From Bacteroidales bacterium (GTDB lineage: Bacteria > Bacteroidota > Bacteroidia > Bacteroidales > F082), in assembly GCA_024400425.1 (NCBI GenBank), contig JAKSMV010000026.1, forward strand, positions 1-43,857: a DNA stretch of 43,857 nt, written 5' to 3'. How positions within the stretch are numbered: the stretch's first letter is position 1; every line of letters starts with the position of its first letter. Shown piece by piece: positions 15,790-23,711 of the stretch. The position numbers were made by a program, and so were the translations under genes. Below the pieces are notes generated by a model, which saw only the letters and a program-made list of their open reading frames with translations, had not been told where the DNA came from and ran no database searches.

Positions 15790-16935
15790 ATGAAAAAAGC
15801 ATTATCGATTTTCGCAATGGCTTTGATATTAGTCAGTTGCGGCCCAAAGAGAAAAGAAGTTCAGTTGATTGACGCTGCTAACTTTAACACTCAGATTGAT
15901 GGAAAACAGGTGTCGCTCTACACGATGCGCAATGGCGACATCACCATGCAAGTCACCAATTATGGTGGCCGCATCGTTTCGTTGTGGATGCCTGACCGCA
16001 GAAATAGCTTCGAAGACATCGTCTTGGGTTATGACAACATCGACAAGTATGTAAACAATCCTGGCGAGCGTTATCTTGGTGCCGTTGTGGGTCGTTGCGC
16101 AAACCGTATCAGCAATGGTTCATTCACTTTGAATGGACAGACCTATCAACTGCCAAAGAATGATGGCGAAAATACGCTCCATGGCGGTATCATCGGTGCC
16201 GACAAGATGGTTTGGGACGTGGTTTCGACCAACGACAGCGTCATCGAAATGCACACCATTTTCCCTGACGGACAAGATGGTTTCCCAGGTAATTTGGAGG
16301 TCAACATGAGCTACACCTTGACGGCAGCCAACACTTTGGAAATCCGTTATGCTGCCGCTACCGATTCCGCCACCTTGTGCAATCTTTCCAACCACTCGTT
16401 CTTCAACCTGAAAGGCGAAGGCAATGGCAACATCCTTGACCACGAGATGCAAATCCACTCAAGATACATGACTACCATCAACGATCAAATCCTTACTGAT
16501 GGCAAGTTCTCGGGTGTGAAGAACACTCCTTTCGATTTCCGCGAAAAGCACACCATTGGTGAACGCATCAATACTAATGATGAGCAAATTGCAAACGGTC
16601 ATGGCTACGATCACAACTGGATTCTCGACAAGAGTATTCCTGATGAATACACTTGGGCAGCTACCGTGTCGGACCCAAAATCAGGTCGTCAGATGGAAGT
16701 GTGGACCGACCAAGTCGGTTTGCAGTTCTATAGTGGCAACTTCTTCGATGGCAAAGGCATCGGAAAATGGGGTAACCCATTGAACCAACGTGAAGGTTTC
16801 GCCCTTGAAACCCAATATTTCCCGGATGCCATCAACCATCCGACATTGGCTCCTATGCCAATCCTTAACCCTGGCGAGGAATATCACCAACTCACAATCT
16901 ATAAGTTCAGCGTACTTCCAAAAGAAAAGAAATAG
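15790..16935 (+). CDS. galM: Aldose 1-epimerase (mutarotase), lipoprotein
   Basis: This is a 381-residue lipoprotein form of aldose 1-epimerase, which interconverts alpha and beta anomers of galactose or glucose. The start at 15790 gives the signal KKALSIFAMALILVSCG, with lipobox VSC. An upstream in-frame start would overlap the promoter. Motifs are the substrate-binding GRCANRI and ENTLHGG, the catalytic-acid histidine in NLSNHSFFNL, and the catalytic-base glutamate in ALETQYFPDAINHP. The fold is a complete galactose mutarotase. The export signal suggests action on sugars released in the periplasm or at the surface. It is monocistronic with a full promoter and terminator. Confidence 0.93.
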   Translation: MKKALSIFAMALILVSCGPKRKEVQLIDAANFNTQIDGKQVSLYTMRNGDITMQVTNYGGRIVSLWMPDRRNSFEDIVLGYDNIDKYVNNPGERYLGAVVGRCANRISNGSFTLNGQTYQLPKNDGENTLHGGIIGADKMVWDVVSTNDSVIEMHTIFPDGQDGFPGNLEVNMSYTLTAANTLEIRYAAATDSATLCNLSNHSFFNLKGEGNGNILDHEMQIHSRYMTTINDQILTDGKFSGVKNTPFDFREKHTIGERINTNDEQIANGHGYDHNWILDKSIPDEYTWAATVSDPKSGRQMEVWTDQVGLQFYSGNFFDGKGIGKWGNPLNQREGFALETQYFPDAINHPTLAPMPILNPGEEYHQLTIYKFSVLPKEKK

Positions 16936-16954
16936 TCAAGTTCTAATAAAAGCC

Positions 16955-16987
16955 AGCCTCGTGTCGGAAGATGCGAGGCTTTTTTTA
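16955..16987 (+). terminator. Intrinsic terminator after galM
   Basis: An AGCCTCG / CGAGGCT stem (16955-16961 and 16974-16980) with a 12-base loop is followed directly by a T run to 16986. The T run overlaps the next promoter. Confidence 0.85.
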
Positions 16988-16993
16988 TCTTTG
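16986..16993 (+). promoter_or_regulatory. -7 box of the ABC-F gene (TATCTTTG), leaderless start
   Basis: TATCTTTG ends only 4 bp before the ATG at 16998, so transcription should start at or very near the start codon. The first T of the box is the last T of the preceding terminator's T tract. Confidence 0.6.
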
Positions 16994-16997
16994 CAGC

Positions 16998-18758
16998 ATG
17001 AATTACTTGTCGGTAAACGGAATCTCCAAGTCGTTTGGTATCAAGACCTTGTTCGACGATGTCACTTTTGGCATCGAAAAAGGCGACAAGACGGCTTTGA
17101 TTGCAGCCAATGGCTCGGGAAAATCAACGATGCTTAAAATCCTGGTCGGGAAAGAAAGTCCAGACACGGGCACGATTGTCTATGCCAACGACTTGAAAGT
17201 CGGCTATTTGGAACAGCTTCCTGTGTATCCCGCTGGAAGTACCATTGCTGACTTGCTTGACGACCTGACTGATGAACAACACCTGAAAGCGCGTCAGTTT
17301 CTCTCGCGTTTCGAATTGAATGACTTGACGCAAAGTGTCGATACACTTTCGGGCGGACAAGTGAAGCGTTTGGCTTTGGCCTTGGTGCTGCTTCACGAGC
17401 CTGATTTCCTTATCATGGACGAACCCACCAACCACTTGGACGTAGAGATGGTGGAATGGCTTGAGAAATATCTCACCCAGACCACGATGACACTCTTGAT
17501 GGTGACGCACGACCGCTATTTCCTCGACCGCGTCTGCAATAAGATTTTCGAATTGTATCAAGGCGTGATGTACACACATAACGGTAATTTCGACTATTAT
17601 GTCGAGAAGAGCCGCGAGCGTGAAGAAGTGAAACGAGCCACAGCCGAAAAAGCCGGGCAACTCCTGAAGCACGAACTGGAATGGATGCGCAGCACGCCAC
17701 AAGCCCGCACGGGCAAGTCGAAGAGCCGCATCGATGCCTTCTACGACCTGAAAGACAAGGCCAAGATACAGCAAGTGGAGGACAAACTGCAGTTTGGACT
17801 GAACATGCAACGCCTCGGCGGAAAGATCCTGGAACTGAGCAACGTAACCAAATCGTATGGCGACACGACTGTGCTCAAGGATTTCGACTACGTCTTCAAA
17901 CGCGGTGAGCGCATCGGTCTGATTGGTAAGAATGGCGTCGGCAAGTCGTCGTTCCTCAACCTGATTACAGGCTCCGTTCTGCCCGACAAGGGCCAAATCA
18001 AGACGGGCGAGACCGTCACCTATGGCTATTACCGTCAGGAAGGCATACGGTTCGATGAGAGCAAGACGGTGTTGAGTACCATACGCGACATCGCCGAGGT
18101 GGTGTATTACGGAAAAGACAAGGTATATACAGCCGACCAGCTTCTGGCGCATTTCATGTTTCCCTACAAGATGCACCGCCAGCCCGTGTCGTTGCTGAGT
18201 GGCGGCGAGAAACGACGTCTTTATCTGCTTACCGTCCTCGTCAGCAACCCTAACTTTCTCATCTTAGACGAGCCTACTAACGACCTCGACTTGCTCACAC
18301 TGCAAAAACTCGAAGATTTTCTTCAGGGCTACAAAGGCTGCTTGCTAGTGGTCTCGCACGACCGTTACTTCATGGATGAAGTTGTTGACCAACTCTTTGT
18401 CTTCCAAGGCGATGGAGCCGTGAAAGGCTTCATGGGCAACTATTCGCAATACAAGGATTACCTTGATGCCAAACTCAAGGAAGAACGCAAGGAACAGAAC
18501 GCCCAAAAGAGGGAAGAGGTGAAGCCAGTGAAGCAACGCGAAAAGGTCAAACGCTCATTCAAGGAAGAACGCGAATACAACCAACTGGCTGCCGATATTG
18601 CCGCTTTGGAAGCCGAGAAGGCACAGGTCACCGAAACATTGAACACCGAGACCGACTACCAGAAACTCCAGCAAATGGGTAACCGCATCCAGGAAATCAA
18701 TGATTTGTTGGATGAGAAGGAACTGCGCTGGCTGGAACTGGATGAGATTGGTTGTTAG
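16998..18758 (+). CDS. ABC-F ATPase, Uup-like
   Basis: This is a 586-residue soluble protein with two ABC ATPase domains and no membrane domain, so it belongs to the ABC-F family acting on ribosomes. Domain 1 has Walker A AANGSGKST, signature LSGGQVKRLALA and Walker B FLIMDEPTNHLD. Domain 2 has GKNGVGKSS, LSGGEKRRLYLL and FLILDEPTNDLD. The inter-domain linker is long and charged (AGQLLKHELEWMRSTPQARTGKSKSRI). The C-terminal region (about 510-586) is a charged coiled coil. This layout, particularly the ARTGKSKSRI segment and coiled coil, fits the Uup group rather than EttA. Its role is probably ribosome-associated quality control or translation rescue. The ATG at 16998 is chosen over an upstream ATG that would lie inside the terminator. 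Confidence 0.92.
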   Translation: MNYLSVNGISKSFGIKTLFDDVTFGIEKGDKTALIAANGSGKSTMLKILVGKESPDTGTIVYANDLKVGYLEQLPVYPAGSTIADLLDDLTDEQHLKARQFLSRFELNDLTQSVDTLSGGQVKRLALALVLLHEPDFLIMDEPTNHLDVEMVEWLEKYLTQTTMTLLMVTHDRYFLDRVCNKIFELYQGVMYTHNGNFDYYVEKSREREEVKRATAEKAGQLLKHELEWMRSTPQARTGKSKSRIDAFYDLKDKAKIQQVEDKLQFGLNMQRLGGKILELSNVTKSYGDTTVLKDFDYVFKRGERIGLIGKNGVGKSSFLNLITGSVLPDKGQIKTGETVTYGYYRQEGIRFDESKTVLSTIRDIAEVVYYGKDKVYTADQLLAHFMFPYKMHRQPVSLLSGGEKRRLYLLTVLVSNPNFLILDEPTNDLDLLTLQKLEDFLQGYKGCLLVVSHDRYFMDEVVDQLFVFQGDGAVKGFMGNYSQYKDYLDAKLKEERKEQNAQKREEVKPVKQREKVKRSFKEEREYNQLAADIAALEAEKAQVTETLNTETDYQKLQQMGNRIQEINDLLDEKELRWLELDEIGC

Positions 18759-18771
18759 AATAATCGCTTAT

Positions 18772-21300
18772 ATGAAAAACCACTTTCTCCATCTGCTTGG
18801 AATATGGACTGCCCTCATATTGTCTTCTTGCACAAACTTGGCAGTATATGACTTGACTTGCGAGGGACTGAAAGAGCCTCTCGGAATCGATTCTGATGCT
18901 CCGCATTTCAGTTGGAAGATAAAATGCGACAAGGCCATGAGACAGGAAGCCTATCAGATTGAGGTGGCGTCTTCCGAATCAAGGCTATTGGCTGGAGAAG
19001 CCGACTTGTGGCAAAGCGGTCGGGTGGAATCAGATGAACAAATCATGGTCCCGTATGATGGTAAACCTTTGATATCGAGGCAACAATGTTGGTGGCGAGT
19101 GAGGGTTTGGAACAGCAACAAGGCATCGGAATGGAGCGTTCCGCAAAGATTCGGCGTTGGCATTCTTGACCAGATAAAAGGCCGATACATTGGTGCCGCA
19201 CCAGGAAATTCATCACTTCTGAGGAAGAAATTCAATGTGTCGGGCGATTTTTCTCAGGCCTTGCTGTATGTGAACAGTTTGGGTTATCACGAAGTCTATC
19301 TTAACGGGCAGAAGGCGTCTGATGCCGTCTTGACTCCTGCCGTTTCGCAACTCAGCAAGCATTCGCTCATAATGACTTACGATGTTTCTAATCTACTGAA
19401 AAAAGGCGAGAACGACTTGGTGCTATGGACTGGCGCAGGGTGGTATAGAAAACATTTCGATGCAGTGTATGACGGTGCCGTGGTCTGTGCCGAACTCGAC
19501 ATTGACGGGAAAACTACACTCACCACCGATGAGAGTTGGCTGGGACGCGAAAGCGGCTACCGCGACTTAGGAACCTGGATTCACGATGACTATACGGGCG
19601 AATGCATCAACGCGATGTTCGTCCCAAAAACGCTAACCGGCGAAGCCCTCGACACCTTGCAATGGGTGGCGGTTGATACCGTTCCTGTCTCCGTAAAAGC
19701 GGTGCAGCAGATGTGTGAGCCTTGCACTGTTCAGGAGACTTTTTCGGCCGTAAGTGTCAAGCCTTATGGCGAAAATATGTGGATTGCCGATATGGGCCGC
19801 GTAGTAAATGGCCTGCCAGAAATCACGTTGCCGCAGCTTCCCGCAGGTCATGAGACCACTGTCGGCTTTTCGGACACGCGATTTGATGATGGCACAGTCT
19901 TCACCTTCTTGCACAACACGCTCATCAGCTCTGGCGCGGAAGGTGGCGACGTCTTTGCCGACAAGTTCCTTCAGCAGGCCTGCCAATATCTTGTGTTTGT
20001 GAATCTGCCCGTCGCACCAAAACCAGAAGACATCAAGGTGCATCGGATGCGTACCGACTATCCGAGAAGATCCAGTTTCAGCTGTTCCGACCCCGACCTT
20101 TGCACCATTCATGATATGGTGGCCTACACTACCGAGAACTTGGCTTTCAATGGTTATATGGTGGATTGCGGAAGCTTCGAAAAGCACGGCTATGGTGGCG
20201 ATGGGAATGCCTCGACGCTGACCATCCAGACTCTTTACGATGTCGCGCCGCTCTATTACAACTGGTTGCAGGCTTGGAACGATGTCGTTAGGGACGATGG
20301 CTCACTTCCGAATACAGCTCCAAGCACTCATCCGGCAGGAGGCGGGTCTTACTGGTGCTCGTTCATCATTCAGGCGCCTTGGAGGACTTATATGAGTTAT
20401 GCCGACGACCGTAATCTTGCCAAAGGCTATCCGTATATGAAGCAATGGTTGGCATTCGCCGAGCAATCGCTTGAGGACGGCTTGTATTTCAGAAGCACCG
20501 ACGGAAAAGACTGGGGATTGGGCGATTGGCTGGCTCCGAAAGGCGTGGATGTCAAGGATAAGGAATCGGTCGATTTGGTCAACAATTGCACTATGAGTCA
20601 ATGTCTTAGCGATATGGCGCATATTGCAGGACATCTTGGCATGAAGGAAGATAGCATTCGTTATGCCGCTCAATTAGATGTGCTCAACCGAAACATCCAT
20701 CGTACTTTCTATCATGGTGATGCGACATACGGAACCGGTTCGCAGATTGACATGGCCTTCCCGCTACTCGTGGGAGTCGTCCCCGACACTTTGATTGAAC
20801 AGGTCGAAAACAATCTGATTGAGCGCACCGCCAAACTGCATGGCAACCACATCGCGTGCGGACTCGTTGGTGTTCCCGTGCTGACGGAATGGGCCATGCT
20901 GGCCGGCAAGAGTGATTTCATTTATACCATGCTGAAGCAGACCGATTACCCGGGCTATTTGTTTATGAAGAACAGCGGAGCTTCGGCCGTTTGGGAATCG
21001 TGGAACGGCGAGCGGTCGCGCCTTCACAACTGTTACAACGGCATTGGCAGTTGGTTCTATCAGGCCTTGGGCGGCATCATTCCGACCCAGCCTGGCTACA
21101 GGCGTGTGACCATCCAACCGCAAACCCCAGCTGGAATTGACTGGGTGGATGTCAGTGAAGAAACCCCATACGGAAACCTAAAAGTGCGTTGGGATCGAAC
21201 AGGGGAGGGGTATGTGATGAAAGTGACCATTCCCGTTGGCATCACGGCTGACATTCTCGGCAAGACCTACGGAAACGGCACTTATAGTATTGAGCTTTGA
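18772..21300 (+). CDS. GH78-like alpha-L-rhamnosidase, lipoprotein
   Basis: This is an 842-residue secreted lipoprotein (KNHFLHLLGIWTALILSSC). N-terminal rhamnosidase-type beta domains (about 25-420) include HEVYLNGQKASDAVLTPA and TGAGWYRKHFDAVYDGAV. The (alpha/alpha)6 catalytic domain (about 430-780) follows, then a C-terminal beta domain (PGYRRVTIQPQ). The candidate catalytic acid lies in DCGSFEKHGYGGDG, which aligns with the DCPQRDERLGWTGD motif of GH78 but is altered. The candidate base is in SAVWESWNGE. The enzyme would remove terminal alpha-L-rhamnose from plant polysaccharides or glycoconjugates. The start at 18772 follows the ABC-F stop by 13 bp, so the two are co-transcribed although unrelated in function. 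No SusC/SusD pair is in this window. Confidence 0.85.
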   Translation: MKNHFLHLLGIWTALILSSCTNLAVYDLTCEGLKEPLGIDSDAPHFSWKIKCDKAMRQEAYQIEVASSESRLLAGEADLWQSGRVESDEQIMVPYDGKPLISRQQCWWRVRVWNSNKASEWSVPQRFGVGILDQIKGRYIGAAPGNSSLLRKKFNVSGDFSQALLYVNSLGYHEVYLNGQKASDAVLTPAVSQLSKHSLIMTYDVSNLLKKGENDLVLWTGAGWYRKHFDAVYDGAVVCAELDIDGKTTLTTDESWLGRESGYRDLGTWIHDDYTGECINAMFVPKTLTGEALDTLQWVAVDTVPVSVKAVQQMCEPCTVQETFSAVSVKPYGENMWIADMGRVVNGLPEITLPQLPAGHETTVGFSDTRFDDGTVFTFLHNTLISSGAEGGDVFADKFLQQACQYLVFVNLPVAPKPEDIKVHRMRTDYPRRSSFSCSDPDLCTIHDMVAYTTENLAFNGYMVDCGSFEKHGYGGDGNASTLTIQTLYDVAPLYYNWLQAWNDVVRDDGSLPNTAPSTHPAGGGSYWCSFIIQAPWRTYMSYADDRNLAKGYPYMKQWLAFAEQSLEDGLYFRSTDGKDWGLGDWLAPKGVDVKDKESVDLVNNCTMSQCLSDMAHIAGHLGMKEDSIRYAAQLDVLNRNIHRTFYHGDATYGTGSQIDMAFPLLVGVVPDTLIEQVENNLIERTAKLHGNHIACGLVGVPVLTEWAMLAGKSDFIYTMLKQTDYPGYLFMKNSGASAVWESWNGERSRLHNCYNGIGSWFYQALGGIIPTQPGYRRVTIQPQTPAGIDWVDVSEETPYGNLKVRWDRTGEGYVMKVTIPVGITADILGKTYGNGTYSIEL

Positions 21301-21342
21301 AATATCATTGTAGGTGTCTTTGAAAAAATAAACCTCAAGCTT

Positions 21343-21633
21343 ATGCAGAAATTCGTCATAACACTCGATGGAGAGCTTCGTTTCGGAGATGTCAGGCTTC
21401 ACAAGAACCTTTTGCCATGGGGCGATGATGCTTGTTTTGGTGGCGGCTTATGGAAAATAGGTGGCAATGGCGCTTGGATAGAACTTTACGGCTATTCTTA
21501 CGATTTCGGTGCTCCCGACTTCAATCAAGTTAAGCGTATCGACTGGACGGGGATTGGCGGCGTCCCTGTGCGGCTTTGTTACCTGCCGAATTATCCCGAT
21601 TCCGATGGTGCCATCGAAGTGAATGTTGGTTGA
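21343..21633 (+). CDS. Small protein, unknown function
   Basis: This is a 96-residue protein with no signal peptide and no membrane segment. It starts QKFVITLDGELRFGDVRLHKNLLPWGDDACFGGG and is rich in Gly, Trp and Tyr with alternating beta-type patterns. The family is not recognised by name, though the opening is typical of small conserved Bacteroidales proteins. It lies 42 bp after the rhamnosidase gene with no clean -7 box (the nearest is TGTCTTTG), so it may be read from that operon. The 150 bp after it, up to the ssrA terminator, hold no gene that I can support. Confidence 0.6.
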   Translation: MQKFVITLDGELRFGDVRLHKNLLPWGDDACFGGGLWKIGGNGAWIELYGYSYDFGAPDFNQVKRIDWTGIGGVPVRLCYLPNYPDSDGAIEVNVG

Positions 21634-21783
21634 TGCCTGATGGACAAATCCATTTTTTAAGCGAAATGTCGATATCGAAAATGAATATGTTTTTTTGTAT
21701 CGCAAAAGTATCGACATGTGGGATGACAGCAAAGTCTGGTTTTTGTTTTTCGGAATGCTGCATTGAATAGAGTTTTGGGTGTA

Positions 21784-21818
21784 AAATAAAACTCGCTGAA
21801 ATTCAGCGAGTTTTATTT
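21784..21818 (-). terminator. Terminator of ssrA (and of the upstream plus-strand gene)
   Basis: This is a near-perfect palindrome with two 17-base arms (AAATAAAACTCGCTGAA and its complement) around a single base. The A/T flanks give a T run in both directions, so it can act on both strands. It lies 10 bp beyond the tmRNA 3' end. Confidence 0.85.
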
Positions 21819-21828
21819 GTAAATTTTG

Positions 21829-22225
21829 TGGAGATGGAGGGAGTCGAACCCTCGTCCAAACAAGGAACCCCCATGCTTTCTACATGCTTATTCCGTCATT
21901 GTTTTTCGTGTGGCGCAAGGGGAAGGACACCCTAAACGCAACCTTATCTTCTGAGTTTCGCCCCGGCGTCGAAGCACCGTCGGGACTATCCTGAAATTGC
22001 TTAGCACCTCGGACTCAGACCGGAATCAGGCATGTCCATCTGCGAGATGTCTCGTCCGCTCACCTTGTGTGCGGATTGAGCCTTAACTTACTGTGCTTCG
22101 GTTAGGCAGCGAGAGCGTAGTTGTTTTCGCCAATTACTTTTTTGCAGTCAAGATTTACGAGCGTCACTGCGAGGCTCGGCATGCTTACATGACAATTCAT
22201 CTTGCTGTCAAAACCAAGCATCCCC
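21829..22225 (-). ncRNA. ssrA: Transfer-messenger RNA (tmRNA)
   Basis: This is a one-piece tmRNA of about 397 nt. The 5' end GGGGATG (22225 downward) pairs with CATCTCC (complement of 21830-21836) as a 7-bp acceptor stem with one G-U pair. The T arm is GAGGGTTCGACTCCC near the 3' end. The tag reading frame (22131 down to 22102) encodes GENNYALAA followed by TAA, the typical Bacteroidota tag. The 3' CCA is not encoded (the sequence continues ACAAA), so CCA must be added after processing. The RNA rescues stalled ribosomes together with SmpB, which is not in this window. Confidence 0.97.
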
Positions 22226-22236
22226 AAAAACGGGTG

Positions 22237-22244
22237 CAAAAATA
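22237..22244 (-). promoter_or_regulatory. -7 box of ssrA (TATTTTTG)
   Basis: CAAAAATA on the plus strand lies 11 bp upstream of the mature 5' end, so the primary transcript would need only a few bases removed by RNase P. Confidence 0.65.
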
Positions 22245-22313
22245 CTGCTATTTTCCTTAGCCCGCCACGTTTTTTCAATTTTTTATCGTTTCGCGAGAAA
22301 TGGGAAGCCTATA

Positions 22314-22466
22314 AGTGTCAGTTTTGATTTTTCAAAAAAAGCCTATGTCATACCGACGAAGGAGAGTATCTATTGGCTTTTTTTGAGTGAGACAAATAAC
22401 AATAGATTTCTTCCCTACGGTCGAAATGACATTGTTATTTGTTTCACCAAAATCAAAACAGACTCT
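22314..22466. repeat. Long imperfect palindromic repeat element
   Basis: Several nested inverted repeats fill the gap between ssrA and the next gene. The outer arms, GTCAGTTTTGATTTT (22316-22330) and its complement with one mismatch (about 22450-22464), enclose AAAAAAAGCC / GGCTTTTTTT. Next come GTGAGACAAATAACAAT / ATTGTTATTTGTTTCAC and two related inverted arms, 22345-22375 and 22400-22432. The latter have the form GTCATACCGACGAAGGAG...TCTATTG and its diverged complement. The GTCATnCCGAnnGAAGGAG type of arm recurs as a dispersed palindromic element in many Bacteroidota genomes, so this is probably a REP- or MITE-like sequence. The rest of 22245-22475 is A/T-rich with nothing else supported. 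Confidence 0.65.
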
Positions 22467-22475
22467 AAGAATTCG

Positions 22476-23636
22476 TTAGTGTAAAGGATTCCCGAAACGC
22501 AACACATCGTTTTTCGTGATTTCGTTGCCACCTAAAATCACCAGTCGTTCAACGACGTTGTGCAGTTCGCGTATGTTGCCCGTCCACTTGAATTTCTTCA
22601 GTTCCTCCAATGCCTCATTAGTAAAGGTTGGTGTGGCTTTGCCCATGTTCTGTGAGATGATTTCCACGAAGTTGTTGACCAACAGCGGGATGTCGTCTTT
22701 TCTTTCGCGCAATGGCGGCACGCTGATGACGATGACGCTCAGGCGGTGGTAGAGGTCTTCGCGGAAGTTGCCTTTCTCGATTTCCTCTTTGAGGTTCTTG
22801 TTGGTGGCGGCCAGGATGCGCACGTTGACGGGAATTTCCTTTTCGCCGCCGACGCGCGTAATCTTGTTCTCTTGCAAGGCACGTAGCACCTTGGCTTGTG
22901 CGGCAAGGCTCATGTCGCCGATTTCGTCCAAGAATAGGGTGCCACCATCGGCCAGCTCGAAGTCGCCCTTGCGGGTCTTGATGGCTGAGGTAAACGAACC
23001 CTTCTCGTGTCCGAACAGCTGGCTTTCAATCAGTTCCGAAGGGATGGCAGCACAATTTACTTCGATGAACGGACCGTAATTGCGACCACTCAGTTCATGC
23101 AGTTGACGTGCAACAAGTTCCTTACCCGTACCATTCTCGCCTGTGATGAGTACGCGGGCATTGGTGGGTGCCACTTTCTGAATCATGTCTTTCACATTCA
23201 TCATGGCATCCGATTCGCCTATCATCTCGTTTTGCACCTTCACCGCCTTCTTTAGTGCCTTGTTTTCGGTAGCCAAGTTACGCTTGTCCAAGGCATTGCG
23301 CAAGGTGATGAGCAGACGGTTCAGATCGGGCGGCTTCTGGATGAAATCGAACGCACCTTTTTTAATGGCGTCGACAGCCGTGTCGATGGTTCCGTGTCCC
23401 GAAATCATGATGACAGGCGTGTCGCAAATCTGCTTGACGGCTTCCAAGACTTCGATGCCGTCCATTTCTGGCATCTTGATGTCGCAGAAGATGGCATCAA
23501 ACTCTTGTTCCTTAATGAGTTGAAGAGCTGCCATTCCATTTTCTGCATCGTCAACTTGGTAACTTTCGTTTTCCAAGATGTCGCGCAAGACGCGTCGGAT
23601 AGGGGCTTGGTCGTCGATGATAAGTATCCTTGACAT
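22476..23636 (-). CDS. NtrC-type response regulator lacking a C-terminal HTH
   Basis: This is a 386-residue regulator. The receiver domain (1-120) has acidic DD, phospho-acceptor aspartate in IFCDIKMPEMDG and the conserved lysine in FIQKPPD. The AAA+ sigma-54 interaction domain has Walker A GENGTGKE, the loop motif GSFTSA in place of the canonical GAFTGA, Walker B GGTLFLDEIG and sensor motifs (ILAATNKNL, FREDLYHRL). The chain stops just after the AAA+ lid (TGNIRELHNVVERL...GNPLH). The Fis-type DNA-binding helix-turn-helix is absent, so it cannot bind an enhancer the normal way. It may act from solution or have a non-transcriptional role. No kinase is adjacent; the orphan hybrid kinase at 11593-14025 is one possible partner. 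Confidence 0.9.
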   Translation of the reverse strand: MSRILIIDDQAPIRRVLRDILENESYQVDDAENGMAALQLIKEQEFDAIFCDIKMPEMDGIEVLEAVKQICDTPVIMISGHGTIDTAVDAIKKGAFDFIQKPPDLNRLLITLRNALDKRNLATENKALKKAVKVQNEMIGESDAMMNVKDMIQKVAPTNARVLITGENGTGKELVARQLHELSGRNYGPFIEVNCAAIPSELIESQLFGHEKGSFTSAIKTRKGDFELADGGTLFLDEIGDMSLAAQAKVLRALQENKITRVGGEKEIPVNVRILAATNKNLKEEIEKGNFREDLYHRLSVIVISVPPLRERKDDIPLLVNNFVEIISQNMGKATPTFTNEALEELKKFKWTGNIRELHNVVERLVILGGNEITKNDVLRFGNPLH

Positions 23637-23652
23637 GGTATTGAAATTTGCG

Positions 23653-23689
23653 CAAAAGTAGTGAAAATCGACAAAATAACTTACTTTTG
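23653..23689. promoter_or_regulatory. Divergent promoters of the regulator and the SUMF1-like gene
   Basis: CAAAAGTA at 23653-23660 (TACTTTTG on the minus strand) lies 16 bp before the regulator ATG. TACTTTTG at 23682-23689 lies 22 bp before the plus-strand ATG at 23712. Both boxes have the same sequence. Confidence 0.6.
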
Positions 23690-23711
23690 CCTTCTCAAAT
23701 CAATTGTAGCG

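Noticed and set aside
17124..18176. 350-codon open frame on the minus strand inside the ABC-F gene
   Set aside because: It is antisense to two fully conserved ABC ATPase domains and has no recognisable domain of its own.
21576..21770. 64-codon frame overlapping the end of the unknown protein at 21343
   Set aside because: It overlaps the better-supported gene, has no promoter or domain, and a Cys/Met-rich composition typical of chance frames.
21829..21870. tRNA gene suggested by the T-loop GGTTCGACTCCC
   Set aside because: It is the tRNA-like 3' end of the tmRNA, with the GENNYALAA tag frame upstream.
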